In this document: positions 31,550-39,817 of the stretch, piece by piece | Numbering within the stretch: position 1 is the first letter of the stretch | Layout: the number at the start of each line of letters is the position of its first letter | Assembly: GCA_021325175.1 (NCBI GenBank) | Contig: JAJPHS010000089.1 | Coordinates: forward strand, 1 to 50,814 | Reading direction: 5' to 3' | DNA: 50,814 bases | Source of the DNA: Terriglobia bacterium | Lineage (GTDB): Bacteria > Acidobacteriota > Terriglobia > Bryobacterales > Bryobacteraceae | The notes under the pieces: model-generated | Told to the model about the DNA's origin: nothing | Databases searched by the model: none | Seen by the model: the letters and a program-made list of their open reading frames with translations, nothing else | Translations under genes and position numbers: made by a program

Positions 31550-32856
31550 GCCGTGTGGCCCGCCAGCGTGTTCAGCTTGGCGAGGGTCTCTGCGATCGGC
31601 TCGCAGACGTCCGGCTCCTGCCGCAAAAATTCAAGAAGCTTGGGACGGACGCGAATCGCCGAATCGAGCTTGGGATTGGAGCCCGCCGCATAAGCGCCCA
31701 AATTAATGAGATCTTCCGAGCGTTGAAATTCGGCGAGCGCTTCCCGAATCTTGCGGGCGGCCTCGCGCTGCTGCGGCGAGGCGATGCGATGGGCCAGGCG
31801 GCTTACCGAATTGAGCACGTCAATGGCGGGATAATGCCCGCGCGCGCCGAGCTCGCGCGAAAGGATCACGTGACCATCGAGAATGGCGCGCGTGGCGTCG
31901 CAAATCGGCTCATTGAAATCGTCGCCTTCGACCAGGACGGTGAAAAACCCGGTGATCGATCCGGTTTTGAAATTTCCGGCGCGCTCGAAAATCTTGGGCA
32001 GGAGGTTGAACACGCTCGGCGTATATCCTTTTTGCGAAGGAGGCTCGCCGGCGGCCAATCCGATCTCCCGTTGAGCCATGGCCAGGCGCGTTACTGAATC
32101 CATCACCAGCAGAACGCTTTTCTTCTGATCGCGAAAATATTCGCTGATGGCGAGCGCGACGTAAGCGGCGCGAATGCGCAGCGGCGCCGGCATATCGGAA
32201 GTCGCGACCACCACCACGCTGCGCTTCAATCCCTCCGCGCTCAGCTCTTTTTCAAGAAATTCGCGCACCTCGCGATTGCGCTCGCCAATCAGCGCGATCA
32301 CGCTTACGTCGGCCGAGTTGTGGCGCGCCATGGCGCCCAGCAGAGTGCTCTTGCCCACGCCCGATCCGCCGAAAATTCCCACGCGCTGGCCTTTGCCGAA
32401 GGGAAGAAGACTGTCGATGGCGCGCACGCCGGTGACCAGGGGCTCGGTAATGTGCTCGCGCTCCAGCGGTCCAGGCGCGGCGGCGTAAAGATCGTAAGCC
32501 GCTTCGGAGTCGATGGGCGGCCCGCCGTCGATCGGCTTGCCGAAGCCGTCGATTACGCGGCCCAGCAGTTGAGGGCCGACCTCCATTTGCGCCGCTTCCG
32601 GACGGGCGATCACCAGATCGCCGGGCTGCAAGCCTCCGGTTTCCTCGAGCGGCATCAGCAGCACGCGGCCGTCGCGAAAGCCAACCACCTGCGCGCGAAT
32701 CGACTTTTTCCCAGCCGGGCGAATCTCGCATAAATCGCCGAGCGCGGCCGCCGGACCATCGGAAGCCGCCAGCAATCCGGTCAGCTCGCGAATCCGGCCG
32801 GATGAGAGTATCGTTTCGATGCGCGGCAGCGCGGACCTGTATTCGTCAAAATGCAT
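31546..32856 (-). CDS. fliI: Flagellar export ATPase FliI
   Basis: 436 residues. F1-beta-like ATPase: Walker A GGSGVGKST (163-171), GERNREVREFLE, Walker B VLLVMDSVTRLAMAQREIGLAAGEPP, which is the FliI/FliI-like signature. It energises export of flagellar subunits together with FliH and FliJ. Complete and intact; the downstream fliJ overlaps by 4 nt and fliH lies 17 nt upstream. Confidence 0.97.
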   Translation of the reverse strand: MHFDEYRSALPRIETILSSGRIRELTGLLAASDGPAAALGDLCEIRPAGKKSIRAQVVGFRDGRVLLMPLEETGGLQPGDLVIARPEAAQMEVGPQLLGRVIDGFGKPIDGGPPIDSEAAYDLYAAAPGPLEREHITEPLVTGVRAIDSLLPFGKGQRVGIFGGSGVGKSTLLGAMARHNSADVSVIALIGERNREVREFLEKELSAEGLKRSVVVVATSDMPAPLRIRAAYVALAISEYFRDQKKSVLLVMDSVTRLAMAQREIGLAAGEPPSQKGYTPSVFNLLPKIFERAGNFKTGSITGFFTVLVEGDDFNEPICDATRAILDGHVILSRELGARGHYPAIDVLNSVSRLAHRIASPQQREAARKIREALAEFQRSEDLINLGAYAAGSNPKLDSAIRVRPKLLEFLRQEPDVCEPIAETLAKLNTLAGHTA

Positions 32857-32873
32857 CGTCGTCTCCGGCGGGT

Positions 32874-33509
32874 TCAGCGCGTTCTCCTTTTCACGATGTC
32901 CGCGAATCCGCGCTCGATTTCGCCAAGCTGCGTGTCGATGGACGCGTCCATTTCTCCGCGCGAAGTTTCAAAGACCACGCTGCCGGCCGCAAGCGAGGCG
33001 TCCGCGCAGATCTCGAGACCCTCCGGAATCGACAGCTTCGCGCGGTGTTGCGAGATCAGCGCCGCATCGGCTGGCGCGGCGCGCAAACGCCGCGTTTCGC
33101 GTGCATTGAGTTTATGAAACGCGGCCATCACCAGCCCGAGGATCGCTTCCGGATCGGTGGCGATTTCGCGATGCAGCACGCGGCGCGCGATGGCGATCGC
33201 CAGTTTGACGGTGTCCTCCTCCACTTCCGCGCGAAAACGCTTGCGCAGCGTCGCCAGCTCGTTCGCGATCCGGTTGAAGGCCGCGATTGCGGGCTCCAGC
33301 CGTTCGGCGGCGCGCTGCGCTCCCGCGGATTCTCCCTCCGCATGGCCTTGCTGATAAGCGGCCTGCACGCGCGACTCGATTTCCTTTGCATCGGGCGCGG
33401 CGGCGTCGGATTTGGCGGGCGCAATGGCGGGGGCGGCCATCGCTCCCGGCCGCCAGGCGAGTACCGCGAGCGCGCGCGACTCTGCGGCCTGAATGCGCTT
33501 ACACGACAT
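32874..33509 (-). CDS. fliH: Flagellar export protein FliH
   Basis: 211 residues from ATG 33509, overlapping the fliG stop by 11 nt. An Ala-rich N-terminus, a helical mid region with the GxxxG-like spacing AYQQGHAEGESAGAQRAAE, and a C-terminal V-ATPase-E/FliH domain (EDTVKLAIAIARRVLHREI ... IDTQLGEIERGF). FliH is the peripheral-stalk regulator of FliI. The first ~25 residues are poorly supported and the real start could be an internal codon after the fliG stop. Confidence 0.9.
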   Translation of the reverse strand: MSCKRIQAAESRALAVLAWRPGAMAAPAIAPAKSDAAAPDAKEIESRVQAAYQQGHAEGESAGAQRAAERLEPAIAAFNRIANELATLRKRFRAEVEEDTVKLAIAIARRVLHREIATDPEAILGLVMAAFHKLNARETRRLRAAPADAALISQHRAKLSIPEGLEICADASLAAGSVVFETSRGEMDASIDTQLGEIERGFADIVKRRTR

Positions 33510-34530
33510 ACTGTTCTCCAGCCGCGCCCTTCAGGCTGATGACGCCTTCGCTTTCAAGCTGCCGCACCACGGCGATGATCTGCTGCTGCGCCGCTTCCAC
33601 TTCCTTGATCTTGATGGGGCCGAGCGCTTCCATGTCTTCCTTCATCATTTCGGCGCCGCGCTGGCTCATCGCCTGCATCATGTGGCGCTTCATCTGATCG
33701 CTGGTGCCCTTCAGCGCCACCGTCAGAATTTTGCGATCGACCTTGCTCAGCACTTCCTTCACCGATTCGGTGTCGAGCAGCAGCAGATCCTCAAAGACGA
33801 ACATCAGGTGGCGGATGGTCTCGCCCACCGCCGGGTTGGCCTGCTCGATGTAGTCGAGAATCTCCTTGGCCGTGTTCGAATCCAGGCGGTTCACCATTTC
33901 GGCGACGGCGTGCACGCCGCCGTATGCCTCCCGGCTCAGCTCACCGATGGATTTGAGCTTGGCTCCGATTACGGTGGCGATCTTCGAAATGATTTCTGGA
34001 GAAATTTGATCCAGGCTGGCCATGCGCAGGGTCACGTCGGCGCGCAGCTCCGCCGGCAGCGAGCTGAGCAGCCCGGCGGCCTGGGACGGATTCAAATGCG
34101 AGAGAATCAGCGCGATGGTCTGCGGATGTTCGCTGTGAATGAACTTGGCGAGCTGCTGCGGATCGGTTTTTTGCAGCGCGTCGAAATTAATCGTCTCGGA
34201 GTTGAGCGTCTTGATCAGGCGATCGAAAATTTTGCGCGCCTGTTCGGCGCCGAACGCGTTATGCAAAACTTTTTTTGCGTATTCGACTCCGCCCTTGACG
34301 ACGTAATCGTGCGCCACCGACATCTGGTAGAACTCCTCGAGCACGCCCTCGGCTTCTTCCGGCGTAAGGGTTTGGACGCGCGCGATCTCGCGGCTGATCT
34401 CCTGCACTTCGTCTTCGTCGAGCTCGCGAAACAGCGCGCTCGAGGCTTCCGGGCCGATCATCACCATCAGGATCGCGATCTTGCGAATGCCGGGGATGGC
34501 GTCTGGATCGCGCTCGCCGGTTCTAACCAT
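33499..34530 (-). CDS. fliG: Flagellar motor switch protein FliG
   Basis: 343 residues, normal length. N-terminal domain that binds FliF (IRKIAILMVMIGPEASSALF), the middle EHPQTIALILSHLNPSQAA motif, and a C-terminal motor domain with charged helix (MFVFEDLLLLDTESVKEVLSKVDRKIL). FliG forms the cytoplasmic rotor ring where torque is generated. Its start overlaps the fliF stop by 8 nt. Confidence 0.97.
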   Translation of the reverse strand: MVRTGERDPDAIPGIRKIAILMVMIGPEASSALFRELDEDEVQEISREIARVQTLTPEEAEGVLEEFYQMSVAHDYVVKGGVEYAKKVLHNAFGAEQARKIFDRLIKTLNSETINFDALQKTDPQQLAKFIHSEHPQTIALILSHLNPSQAAGLLSSLPAELRADVTLRMASLDQISPEIISKIATVIGAKLKSIGELSREAYGGVHAVAEMVNRLDSNTAKEILDYIEQANPAVGETIRHLMFVFEDLLLLDTESVKEVLSKVDRKILTVALKGTSDQMKRHMMQAMSQRGAEMMKEDMEALGPIKIKEVEAAQQQIIAVVRQLESEGVISLKGAAGEQYVV

Positions 34531-36193
34531 GCAGCCAGGTCCTGATCACGTGGCTCAACTGCGCCGCGTCTTTTTTCGTTTCCGCCGCGATGTGCTTCAC
34601 CAGAACTTCGGTCTTCTTGGTTTTCACCACCGGCACCTTTAATGCGAGCAGCGCTTCCACTTCCTGCCGCGTGCGTTCGGCCTGCTGCTCCGCCATTTTT
34701 CCTTCGATCTGCTTTTGCAGTTCTTCCGGGGTGGGCAGAGCGGGTTTCTCGCCGCCGGCCTCGATTGCGGCCTGGCTGGCGGCCTCCACCAGGGTTTTGC
34801 GCCGGGCCCGGCGCCGCATCAGAACAAATCCAGCGGCCAGCGCGAGCATCGCCGCAGCGCCGATTCCTGCGACGATCAGCGCTCTTGCCGTCATCCATTT
34901 CGGAAGCGGCAGCGTATTTGTTTGCGGAGCCGGAGCCGGCGTTTCGAGCGCAACCGGCTCGGCGTTCAACGTCGTTTCAAACGGGAACGCTTCGACCACA
35001 AGCTGATCGCCGCGCGCGGTATCGACTCCCGCCGCGGCCGCCACCAAATCATGAATCACTTTCAGTTTTTCGGCTGACGGCGGCTCGACGATTTTTTTTT
35101 GCTTTTCCCAGCGAATGGTGTGATCCACCAGCACGCTGAGCGAAAGCCGTTTCACCGCGCCCTGCGGCAGTTTGGTGTGCTTCACCACGCGGCTGGTCTG
35201 ATAACTGATATTTTCGGTGTGGCGCTGATAATTACTCGATCCCGTTGTCGGCTTTACCGCGGGGCGCGGGAGATTCGACGCCGTGCCGGGCACCCCGGAA
35301 GCGGCTTGAATCGCCGGACCATCGTCGCTTCGCTGCGAGCTGACCATCACGGATTTTTGCGGATCGAACACCTCCTCGCTCTGTTCGCCGCTGGTGAGAT
35401 CGACGTCGGCGGAGACGCCGGCGCGGAAATGATCGGCGCCCAGAAGCGGTTCGAGCGTTGCGGAAATTTTCTTCTGAAGCTCCGCCTCCACGCTCTTGCG
35501 ATAATCGAGCGCGGCAATGCTCGACTCCTCATCGGCGCCGGCGGCGGGCCTGGGCCGATTCAAAAGATTGCCGTTGGTATCGACGAGGGAAACCTGATCG
35601 GCGGAAAGCCCCGGCACGGCGCTGGCCGTAAGCTGGCAAATCGCCGCGATATTCTGCGGAGAAAGCCCGGCCTGATGGCGCAATTTAACCAGCACGCTGG
35701 CCTTGGCGGGCTCGCGCTGCTCGGTATAAAGCGATTCCTTGGCGAGGGTAATATGAACGCGGGCCTGTTCCACTTCGCGGATGGACATGACGCTGCGTTC
35801 CAGCTCGCCTTCGATCGCCCGGTGATAATTTACCTGCTCGGCGAACTCGCTCGCGCCGAAATTATTGCGGTCGAACAGCTCGAATCCGATGCGTCCGGAC
35901 TTGGGCAAGCCGGCCGACGCCATCTCGATGCGCAGCTCGGCGACGCGCCCGGAGGGCACCAGTATGGTGGCGCCGTTGTCCGCCAGGCGATAATCGGTGG
36001 CGGAGGCGCGCAGCGCGGCCAGCAGCGGTCCGGCATCCTCGGCGGCGACCCCGGTGAAAAGCGGTTTAAAATCGCGCTCCTGATTCCAGTGCGCCAGCGC
36101 GGTAATCCCGCCGATCGCCCCCAGAATCGCCGCGGCGATCCAAATCCGCCCGGTGATCGAAATGTTTTGGAACAGCTTCTTTAGTTGATCCAC
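34523..36193 (-). CDS. fliF: Flagellar MS-ring protein FliF
   Basis: 556 residues, GTG start. Two membrane helices, at about 18-36 and about 438-462, flank the periplasmic ring-building motifs (FKPLFTGVAAEDAG; YHRAIEGELERSVMSIREVEQARVHI is highly characteristic). The C-terminal cytoplasmic tail binds FliG (LVKHIAAETKKDAAQLSHVIRTWL). It is the base of the rotor and the housing of the export gate. Complete. Confidence 0.97.
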   Translation of the reverse strand: MDQLKKLFQNISITGRIWIAAAILGAIGGITALAHWNQERDFKPLFTGVAAEDAGPLLAALRASATDYRLADNGATILVPSGRVAELRIEMASAGLPKSGRIGFELFDRNNFGASEFAEQVNYHRAIEGELERSVMSIREVEQARVHITLAKESLYTEQREPAKASVLVKLRHQAGLSPQNIAAICQLTASAVPGLSADQVSLVDTNGNLLNRPRPAAGADEESSIAALDYRKSVEAELQKKISATLEPLLGADHFRAGVSADVDLTSGEQSEEVFDPQKSVMVSSQRSDDGPAIQAASGVPGTASNLPRPAVKPTTGSSNYQRHTENISYQTSRVVKHTKLPQGAVKRLSLSVLVDHTIRWEKQKKIVEPPSAEKLKVIHDLVAAAAGVDTARGDQLVVEAFPFETTLNAEPVALETPAPAPQTNTLPLPKWMTARALIVAGIGAAAMLALAAGFVLMRRRARRKTLVEAASQAAIEAGGEKPALPTPEELQKQIEGKMAEQQAERTRQEVEALLALKVPVVKTKKTEVLVKHIAAETKKDAAQLSHVIRTWLHG

Positions 36194-36201
36194 TATAGGC
36201 G

Positions 36202-36495
36202 TCAGACCTGCATCTGCATTACCTGCTGATAGGCATTGACGATCTTATTGCGCATTTGCATGAACAACTGAAAAGACAGCTCCGCCTGCTGCGACGCAAT
36301 GGCGACGTGATGCAGTTCCTCGCCTTCGCCCGACAGGAATTTTTCGACGCTGGTTTCCGCGTTTTGCTGGAACGATTCGACCTTGGCGACGGCGTCGGCG
36401 AACGCCGACTGAAACGCTCCCGGCGCGGCCGACGGCGCGGCCGCAGGAGCGGTGATCGGCGGAATGGATAAATTCGCGGGTAAAATCGGCGTCAT
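36202..36495 (-). CDS. fliE: Flagellar hook-basal body protein FliE
   Basis: 97 residues. The C-terminal half is diagnostic: EELHHVAIASQQAELSFQLF followed by MQMRNKIVNAYQQVMQMQV. FliE joins the MS ring to the proximal rod. It lies 1 nt after flgC and 8 nt before fliF, the standard order in many bacteria. Confidence 0.95.
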   Translation of the reverse strand: MTPILPANLSIPPITAPAAAPSAAPGAFQSAFADAVAKVESFQQNAETSVEKFLSGEGEELHHVAIASQQAELSFQLFMQMRNKIVNAYQQVMQMQV

Positions 36496-36496
36496 C

Positions 36497-36928
36497 TCAT
36501 GTCCTCATGATGTCGATCGAGCGGCTGATCATATCCTTGACCGAGGAGATCGCGGCCACGTTTGCTTCATAAGATCGCGTCGCGTTCAGCAGATCGGCCA
36601 TATCCTCGGCTGGATTCATTTTCGGGAACGCGACGTAGCCGGTGGCGTCCGCGTCCGGATGGCCGGGCATGTAGCGCATCTCCGGCGGGCTTTGATCGAC
36701 GGTGATGTCCGATACGGTGACTCCCGTGCCGATTTCATTCTGAAAAACAGCCGAGAATGGCGACGTCTGTTCCTCGCTTGAAAAAACCACGTCCTTGCGT
36801 TTATAAGGACCGCCTTCCGGCGTGCGCGTCGTCTCCGAATTGGCCATATTTTCGACCAGCAGCTCCGCGCGTGTCCTCTGCGCGGCCATTCCCGACGCGC
36901 TCACCTGCATGGATCCGAAAAGGCTCAT
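36497..36928 (-). CDS. flgC: Flagellar proximal rod protein FlgC
   Basis: 143 residues. The N-terminal rod motif SASGMAAQRTRAELLVENMAN and a C-terminal MNPAEDMADLLNATRSYEANVAAISS... helix pair are standard FlgC. The ATG overlaps the flgB stop by 4 nt. Complete. Confidence 0.96.
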   Translation of the reverse strand: MSLFGSMQVSASGMAAQRTRAELLVENMANSETTRTPEGGPYKRKDVVFSSEEQTSPFSAVFQNEIGTGVTVSDITVDQSPPEMRYMPGHPDADATGYVAFPKMNPAEDMADLLNATRSYEANVAAISSVKDMISRSIDIMRT

Positions 36929-37266
36929 GACGTGCCGCCTCCGCCTTGAATCGCTTCCTGTACCGTTTTCAACTCTCCTTTGACCAAAACGGATGCCAGA
37001 TTGAAACGCATCTGATTTTCGGCGAGCAAGCGAGCCTGCTGATCGAGGTTGACGTTGTTGCCGTCGGGCTTTTCGGGAAGGCCGGGCGTCTCAACGATCT
37101 GCGGCTGGCCGCCGCGCGCCAGAGTCGCGTATTCAAATTGAAAATCAATATCTTGCGTCTTGTAGCCGGGAGTATCGGCATTGGCGATATTGGAAGCAAC
37201 CAGCTTCTGCCGGGTGCTCAGCAGATCCATATATCGCTCGAGATTTCCTGTAACGCCATCCAGCAT
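36925..37266 (-). CDS. flgB: Flagellar proximal rod protein FlgB
   Basis: 113 residues from ATG 37266. Upstream in-frame codons are rejected because the sigma-54 promoter lies there and the family begins with a short M-x-D-like N-terminus. Rod motif TRQKLVASNIANADTPGYK, followed by the FQFEYATLA strand and a C-terminal MRFNLASVLVKGELKTVQEAI helix. First gene of the basal-body operon flgBC-fliEFGHIJ. Confidence 0.95.
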   Translation of the reverse strand: MLDGVTGNLERYMDLLSTRQKLVASNIANADTPGYKTQDIDFQFEYATLARGGQPQIVETPGLPEKPDGNNVNLDQQARLLAENQMRFNLASVLVKGELKTVQEAIQGGGGTS

Positions 37267-37280
37267 GACGGCAGGGAAAA

Positions 37281-37296
37281 AGCAACTCGGGTGCCA
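37281..37296 (-). promoter_or_regulatory. Sigma-54 promoter of the flagellar operon
   Basis: Minus strand TGGCAC-N5-TTGCT, an exact match to the -24/-12 consensus with GG and GC 10 nt apart. The expected transcript start is near 37270, about 5 nt before flgB ATG 37266. Sigma-54 control of basal-body and rod genes is common in flagellar hierarchies and requires an NtrC-type activator, which is not encoded in this window. Confidence 0.8.
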
Positions 37297-37507
37297 GTCA
37301 TATCGAAAATTCCCGTGGAGGAAATTCGCGCGGCGACAAATGCGCAACGCGCCGAAGAAGGAATGGCCCCCGATCCGCTATGGCGGGAGCGCCTGATGCA
37401 CGGCCAGCGCGCCCTCCCGCACCCGGAACCCCTCGGCTATTCCCAAACACCCCTCCGCTGCGGATCCGTCCTCAAGTTTATTTCAACTTCCGCCGATCTT
37501 CCCGACG

Positions 37508-38329
37508 ATGATCCTCATTAGAACTGCCGCTGTTCTTCTGACCGTTCTTCCCGCCTTCGCCCAGGCCCTCGATCCCGACGCGCCCGGCTGCGTCGATTCG
37601 ACGATCCTGCCGAAGCTTCAGTTTTGCAGGATCGACAACTGCGAGAAAAAAGCCTCCGATCACCGCGACCTGCCCATCGTCGATAACGGGCAAGGCGAGC
37701 CGACCACGGCTCCGGTCGACGGCGACAGCCGCTCCACCATGTACGAATGCCGCGTGGGCACGACTCCCGCCGCAATCATCGATGCCGCCGCGGCCGCGCT
37801 CAAAACCGCCGGATTCGAGGTGCCCTACCAGTTCGTCGATAAAGAAGGCGATCTGACCGCGCACAAAGGCGATCTGTGGATCTCGGTCGAGGCCGCCTCG
37901 CGTTTTTACACATTGCTCGAGCTGAAGGCCGCCTCCGACCTGGAGTCCGCCACCGACGCCGTGGCCATGGCCGATGCGATCAATAAATACGGACACGTGC
38001 CCGCCTACGGGATTCAGTTTCTTTCCGGCAAAGCCGATCTGACGCCGGAATCGATCGTCGCTCTTCACGAAGTCGCCGCGATGCTCGAAGAAAACGCAGA
38101 CTGGCGTCTTCGCGTGGTCGGCCACACCGACTCGACCGGACCCAAAGACGCGAATCTGGATCTTTCCATGCGGCGCGCCGGCGCGGTGGTCAACTGGCTC
38201 GCGCAGCACGGCGTGAAGCGCCAGCGGCTGGAGGTGGCCGGCGCTGGTGACGCCGAACCGGTCGCGCCCAACGATACGGAAGCGAACCGCGCGCGCAACC
38301 GCCGCATCGAACTGATCAAGCTGCAATAA
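37508..38329 (+). CDS. OmpA-family peptidoglycan-binding protein
   Basis: 273 residues with a signal peptide (MILIRTAAVLLTVLPAFAQ). The mid region (about 25-150) has no known domain. The C-terminal OmpA-like domain (about 165-273) shows IQFLSGKADLTPESIVALHEVAAMLEE, VVGHTDSTG, NLDLSMRRAGAVVNWLAQHGV and the NRARNRRIELIKL terminus that contacts diaminopimelate in peptidoglycan. No lipobox or beta-barrel, so it is a soluble periplasmic linker. Separated from flgB by a 241-nt divergent gap. Convergent with, and directly abutting, the phosphonatase gene. Confidence 0.9.
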   Translation: MILIRTAAVLLTVLPAFAQALDPDAPGCVDSTILPKLQFCRIDNCEKKASDHRDLPIVDNGQGEPTTAPVDGDSRSTMYECRVGTTPAAIIDAAAAALKTAGFEVPYQFVDKEGDLTAHKGDLWISVEAASRFYTLLELKAASDLESATDAVAMADAINKYGHVPAYGIQFLSGKADLTPESIVALHEVAAMLEENADWRLRVVGHTDSTGPKDANLDLSMRRAGAVVNWLAQHGVKRQRLEVAGAGDAEPVAPNDTEANRARNRRIELIKLQ

Positions 38330-39133
38330 TCAGGGCCGCTCGCCGGCCGCGATTCGTCGCTCGATCGCCTCCAGCGCCGCCTCGCATCCGGCCGCGCTTT
38401 CGATCACATAGTGAGCGCCGGCCTGGCGCAGCGAGCATTCGGCCCATTCGAGGCGCCGCTTCCGCTCGCAATCCGCCAATGCCGCCAAATCGTCGGCGCT
38501 CAAGCCGGTCTCATTTCCCGTCGCCGATACTCCGATGGTCCACATTCCCGCGTTCAGGCCCTCCGCCACATCGGCCGGCGTGTCGCCGATCTTCACCGCC
38601 GCCCGCATAGCGCTCAATCCGGTCGCGAGCGCGATCTTCAGGCACATCCAGGGATGAGGACGCCCGCCGCCCGCCTCATCGGGCGAGATCGCCAGGTCCG
38701 GCCGGAACCCCTGTTCGGCGGCGGAGGCGAGCAGCAGATCGAGCATTGGACGCGTGTAGCCGGTTGTCGTCGCGATTTTCAAACCTCGCCGCCGCAAACG
38801 CTCCCCCAGCGCCCCCGCGTCGAAAATCAGCTTCGAATGCGCTTGCAAAACTTCCATCTGGAGCAACTGGAAGTCGCTGAACAGCCCGTCGATATCAGCC
38901 TCGCTCCAGGCGTTCCCGTGGACTTCGCGCCACCGCTGCTGAATCTCGCCGGTTTCGAGAATCCGCCGGATGTGATCGCGCTTGAACAATCCCATGTCGC
39001 GCCGCGCCGTGGCCTCATCGACCACGACATCATGCCGCGCGAACAGTTGGCAAACGGCGCGAACCGGAGCTAGCGATCCGTGATCCACTATCGTGCCCGC
39101 CCAATCGAAAATCACCACTTCCAGTCCGGACAT
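38330..39133 (-). CDS. phnX: Phosphonoacetaldehyde hydrolase (phosphonatase)
   Basis: 267 residues of the haloacid dehalogenase superfamily. Nucleophile motif DWAGTIVD; Lys in MGLFKRDHIRRIL is the Schiff-base lysine that separates PhnX from other HAD enzymes; ATTTGYTR and the VKIGDTPADVAEG loop complete the site. It cleaves phosphonoacetaldehyde to acetaldehyde and phosphate in 2-aminoethylphosphonate use. The usual partner transaminase PhnW is not in the window. Confidence 0.92.
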   Translation of the reverse strand: MSGLEVVIFDWAGTIVDHGSLAPVRAVCQLFARHDVVVDEATARRDMGLFKRDHIRRILETGEIQQRWREVHGNAWSEADIDGLFSDFQLLQMEVLQAHSKLIFDAGALGERLRRRGLKIATTTGYTRPMLDLLLASAAEQGFRPDLAISPDEAGGGRPHPWMCLKIALATGLSAMRAAVKIGDTPADVAEGLNAGMWTIGVSATGNETGLSADDLAALADCERKRRLEWAECSLRQAGAHYVIESAAGCEAALEAIERRIAAGERP

Positions 39134-39253
39134 GGATTGATCCTAACCGATCGCTGCGGCGGCGCGTACACCGGCGATAGTACTTTCCGCGGCAAAGGTC
39201 TAAAGTCGCGCGCGTTAACCGCCGATCTGATGCCAGCGGAAAGGAATACACTC

Positions 39254-39817
39254 ATGCGTCTGACTCTTCTGTTCCTGGCTCTCGCCGGCGCGGCCCTGGC
39301 CTCCACGCCCGCGCAGACGGCCACTTACATCGACGGCAACGTCACCGGGATTTCGCCGAACACCGGCGGCACCCTCAGCTTCGACGACGGAAAAGCGATG
39401 ATGCTGCGCACCGGCCTCACCAGCGTCGCCGTTCCTTACGATGCCGTAAGCCACGCCGAGCTCGGCGCGGTGAAAGAAGACGCGCATGGCAAGCCGTTTT
39501 ACAAATTCTGGTCGCGCAAGCACAAAATCGAAACGCAGTTGCTGATCGTGAATTTTAAAGACGAGCAGGGCGCGGACCGGACCATGACGCTCGAGCTCGA
39601 GCAACCCGCCGCCCAGACCGTCCTTGACGATCTGGAAGCTCGCACCGGCAAGCAGTTCACCGCTTCCCAAACGAGCGCGCGCAAAAAATCTAATCCGGTG
39701 GCCGGCGGCGCGAGCGTATCAAAGAACGGCGAATGGTGGGGCGATCAGTACTGGAAGACGCCGCGCAACGCCGATAAATGGTCCAAGCCATCGGAGCCCA
39801 ACAACGATCAGCATTAA
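39254..39817 (+). CDS. Secreted protein of unknown function
   Basis: 187 residues from ATG 39254, with AAGGA upstream and a signal peptide (MRLTLLFLALAGAALASTPA). The mature protein has beta-rich segments (TYIDGNVTGISPNTGGTLSFDDGKAMMLRTG) resembling a small barrel, then a basic, Trp-rich C-terminus (GEWWGDQYWKTPRNADKWSKP). No family recognised. Its TAA and the murJ stop overlap on opposite strands within one TTAA, so the convergent genes share their ends. Confidence 0.75.
   Translation: MRLTLLFLALAGAALASTPAQTATYIDGNVTGISPNTGGTLSFDDGKAMMLRTGLTSVAVPYDAVSHAELGAVKEDAHGKPFYKFWSRKHKIETQLLIVNFKDEQGADRTMTLELEQPAAQTVLDDLEARTGKQFTASQTSARKKSNPVAGGASVSKNGEWWGDQYWKTPRNADKWSKPSEPNNDQH

Noticed and set aside
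37291..37521. Possible 76-codon gene on the plus strand between flgB and the OmpA-family gene (GTG 37291)
   Set aside because: Codon use is passable, but there is no ribosome-binding site, no recognisable motif, its start overlaps the sigma-54 promoter of flgB, and its end overlaps the OmpA start.
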